This document shows positions 5,607 to 5,916 of a stretch of DNA of 5,916 nucleotides, piece by piece. Under the pieces are notes generated by a model. That model saw only the letters and a list, made by a program, of their open reading frames with translations, was not told the DNA's origin and searched no databases. The first letter of the stretch is position 1; each line of letters begins with the position of its first letter. This DNA is from Clostridiaceae bacterium (lineage in GTDB: Bacteria; Bacillota; Clostridia; Clostridiales; Clostridiaceae). The stretch spans positions 1 through 5,916 of the forward strand of contig DOKV01000072.1 of the NCBI GenBank assembly GCA_003510765.1, given 5' to 3'. The position numbers were made by a program, and so were the translations under genes.

Positions 5607-5916
5607 TGGAAGCGTTGTTACCGATTATTGTCTTATTTGTTCTGTTTTTCTTAAACATCCCAGTAGCCTTTGCGCTCATTGGATCTTCACTATTTTATTT
5701 CGTATTTATCAATACAGGAATGCCCATGGAGATGGTCATTCAGCAATTTGTCACATCCGTGGAATCATTCCCTTATCTGGCGGTACCCTTCTTTATCATG
5801 GTAGGATCCGTCATGAATTATTCAGGGATTTCTGGAGCCCTTCTTGATTTTGCAGAAGTGCTTGTGGGACACACAAAAGGTGGCCTCGCTCAGGTGAATG
5901 TACTACTAAGTGCCCT
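5606..5916 (+). CDS. dctM: TRAP transporter large transport subunit, DctM family, 3' end outside the window
   Basis: The first 103 codons of the large membrane subunit, which carries the ion-coupled transport pathway, are present. The family is about 425 residues long, so roughly a quarter is seen. After a hydrophobic first helix (LLPIIVLFVLFFLNIPVAFA, residues 4-23) come FPYLAVPFFIMVGSVMNYSG (55-74) and VLVGHTKGGLAQVNVLLSA (85-103), both characteristic of the DctM N-terminal half. The ATG at 5606 overlaps the dctQ stop by one base, and a G-rich ribosome site (GGGGGTGG, 5591-5598) lies seven bases upstream within dctQ. The frame is open to the end of the window, so the truncation is an artefact of the window and not a defect. 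Confidence 0.92.
   Translation, partial: MEALLPIIVLFVLFFLNIPVAFALIGSSLFYFVFINTGMPMEMVIQQFVTSVESFPYLAVPFFIMVGSVMNYSGISGALLDFAEVLVGHTKGGLAQVNVLLSA

Noticed and set aside
5575..5847. Plus-strand open frame of 90 codons across the dctQ/dctM junction
   Set aside because: It overlaps the true dctM frame, whose translation shows conserved family motifs. It appears only because dctM has no stop in the window.

Overview
The window looks like chromosomal DNA of a low-GC, Gram-positive, probably anaerobic (clostridial-type) bacterium. The reasons are strong AGGAGG-type ribosome sites, A/T-rich intergenic DNA with sigma-A-like promoters, intrinsic terminators, and a solute-binding protein carrying a lipobox instead of being periplasmic. 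The species cannot be named from the sequence alone.

Layout. Bases 1-125 hold at most the last codons of an upstream plus-strand gene, followed by an intrinsic terminator (126-152). A monocistronic gene (226-3006) follows. It encodes a 926-residue secreted, membrane-anchored protein with a signal peptide, a carboxypeptidase-regulatory-like beta domain, a gluzincin-type zinc peptidase domain (HEFGH plus EGFA), an EF-hand-like calcium loop, one C-terminal transmembrane helix and a four-cysteine zinc ribbon predicted to lie in the cytoplasm. A strong stem-loop (3043-3083) that can work in both directions ends it.

Bases 3084-3939 have no intact gene. The minus strand of 3082-3528 carries protein-like segments that run through several frames and converge on the same terminator. 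I read this as a decayed small gene. The A/T-rich stretch after it ends in a good sigma-A-like promoter (3825-3853) and a leader with a long inverted repeat.

From 3940 to the end lies a TRAP transporter operon in the order dctP (lipoprotein binding protein), dctQ (small four-helix membrane subunit) and dctM (large transport subunit, cut by the window end after 103 codons). A stem-loop without a U-tract separates dctP from dctQ, and dctQ and dctM overlap by one base. DctP would capture an organic acid outside the cell and pass it to the DctQM membrane complex, which imports it using a sodium or proton gradient. Nothing in the sequence links the peptidase gene functionally to the transporter. 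The most unusual items are the peptidase with its cytoplasmic zinc ribbon and the unlisted minus-strand coding remnant.
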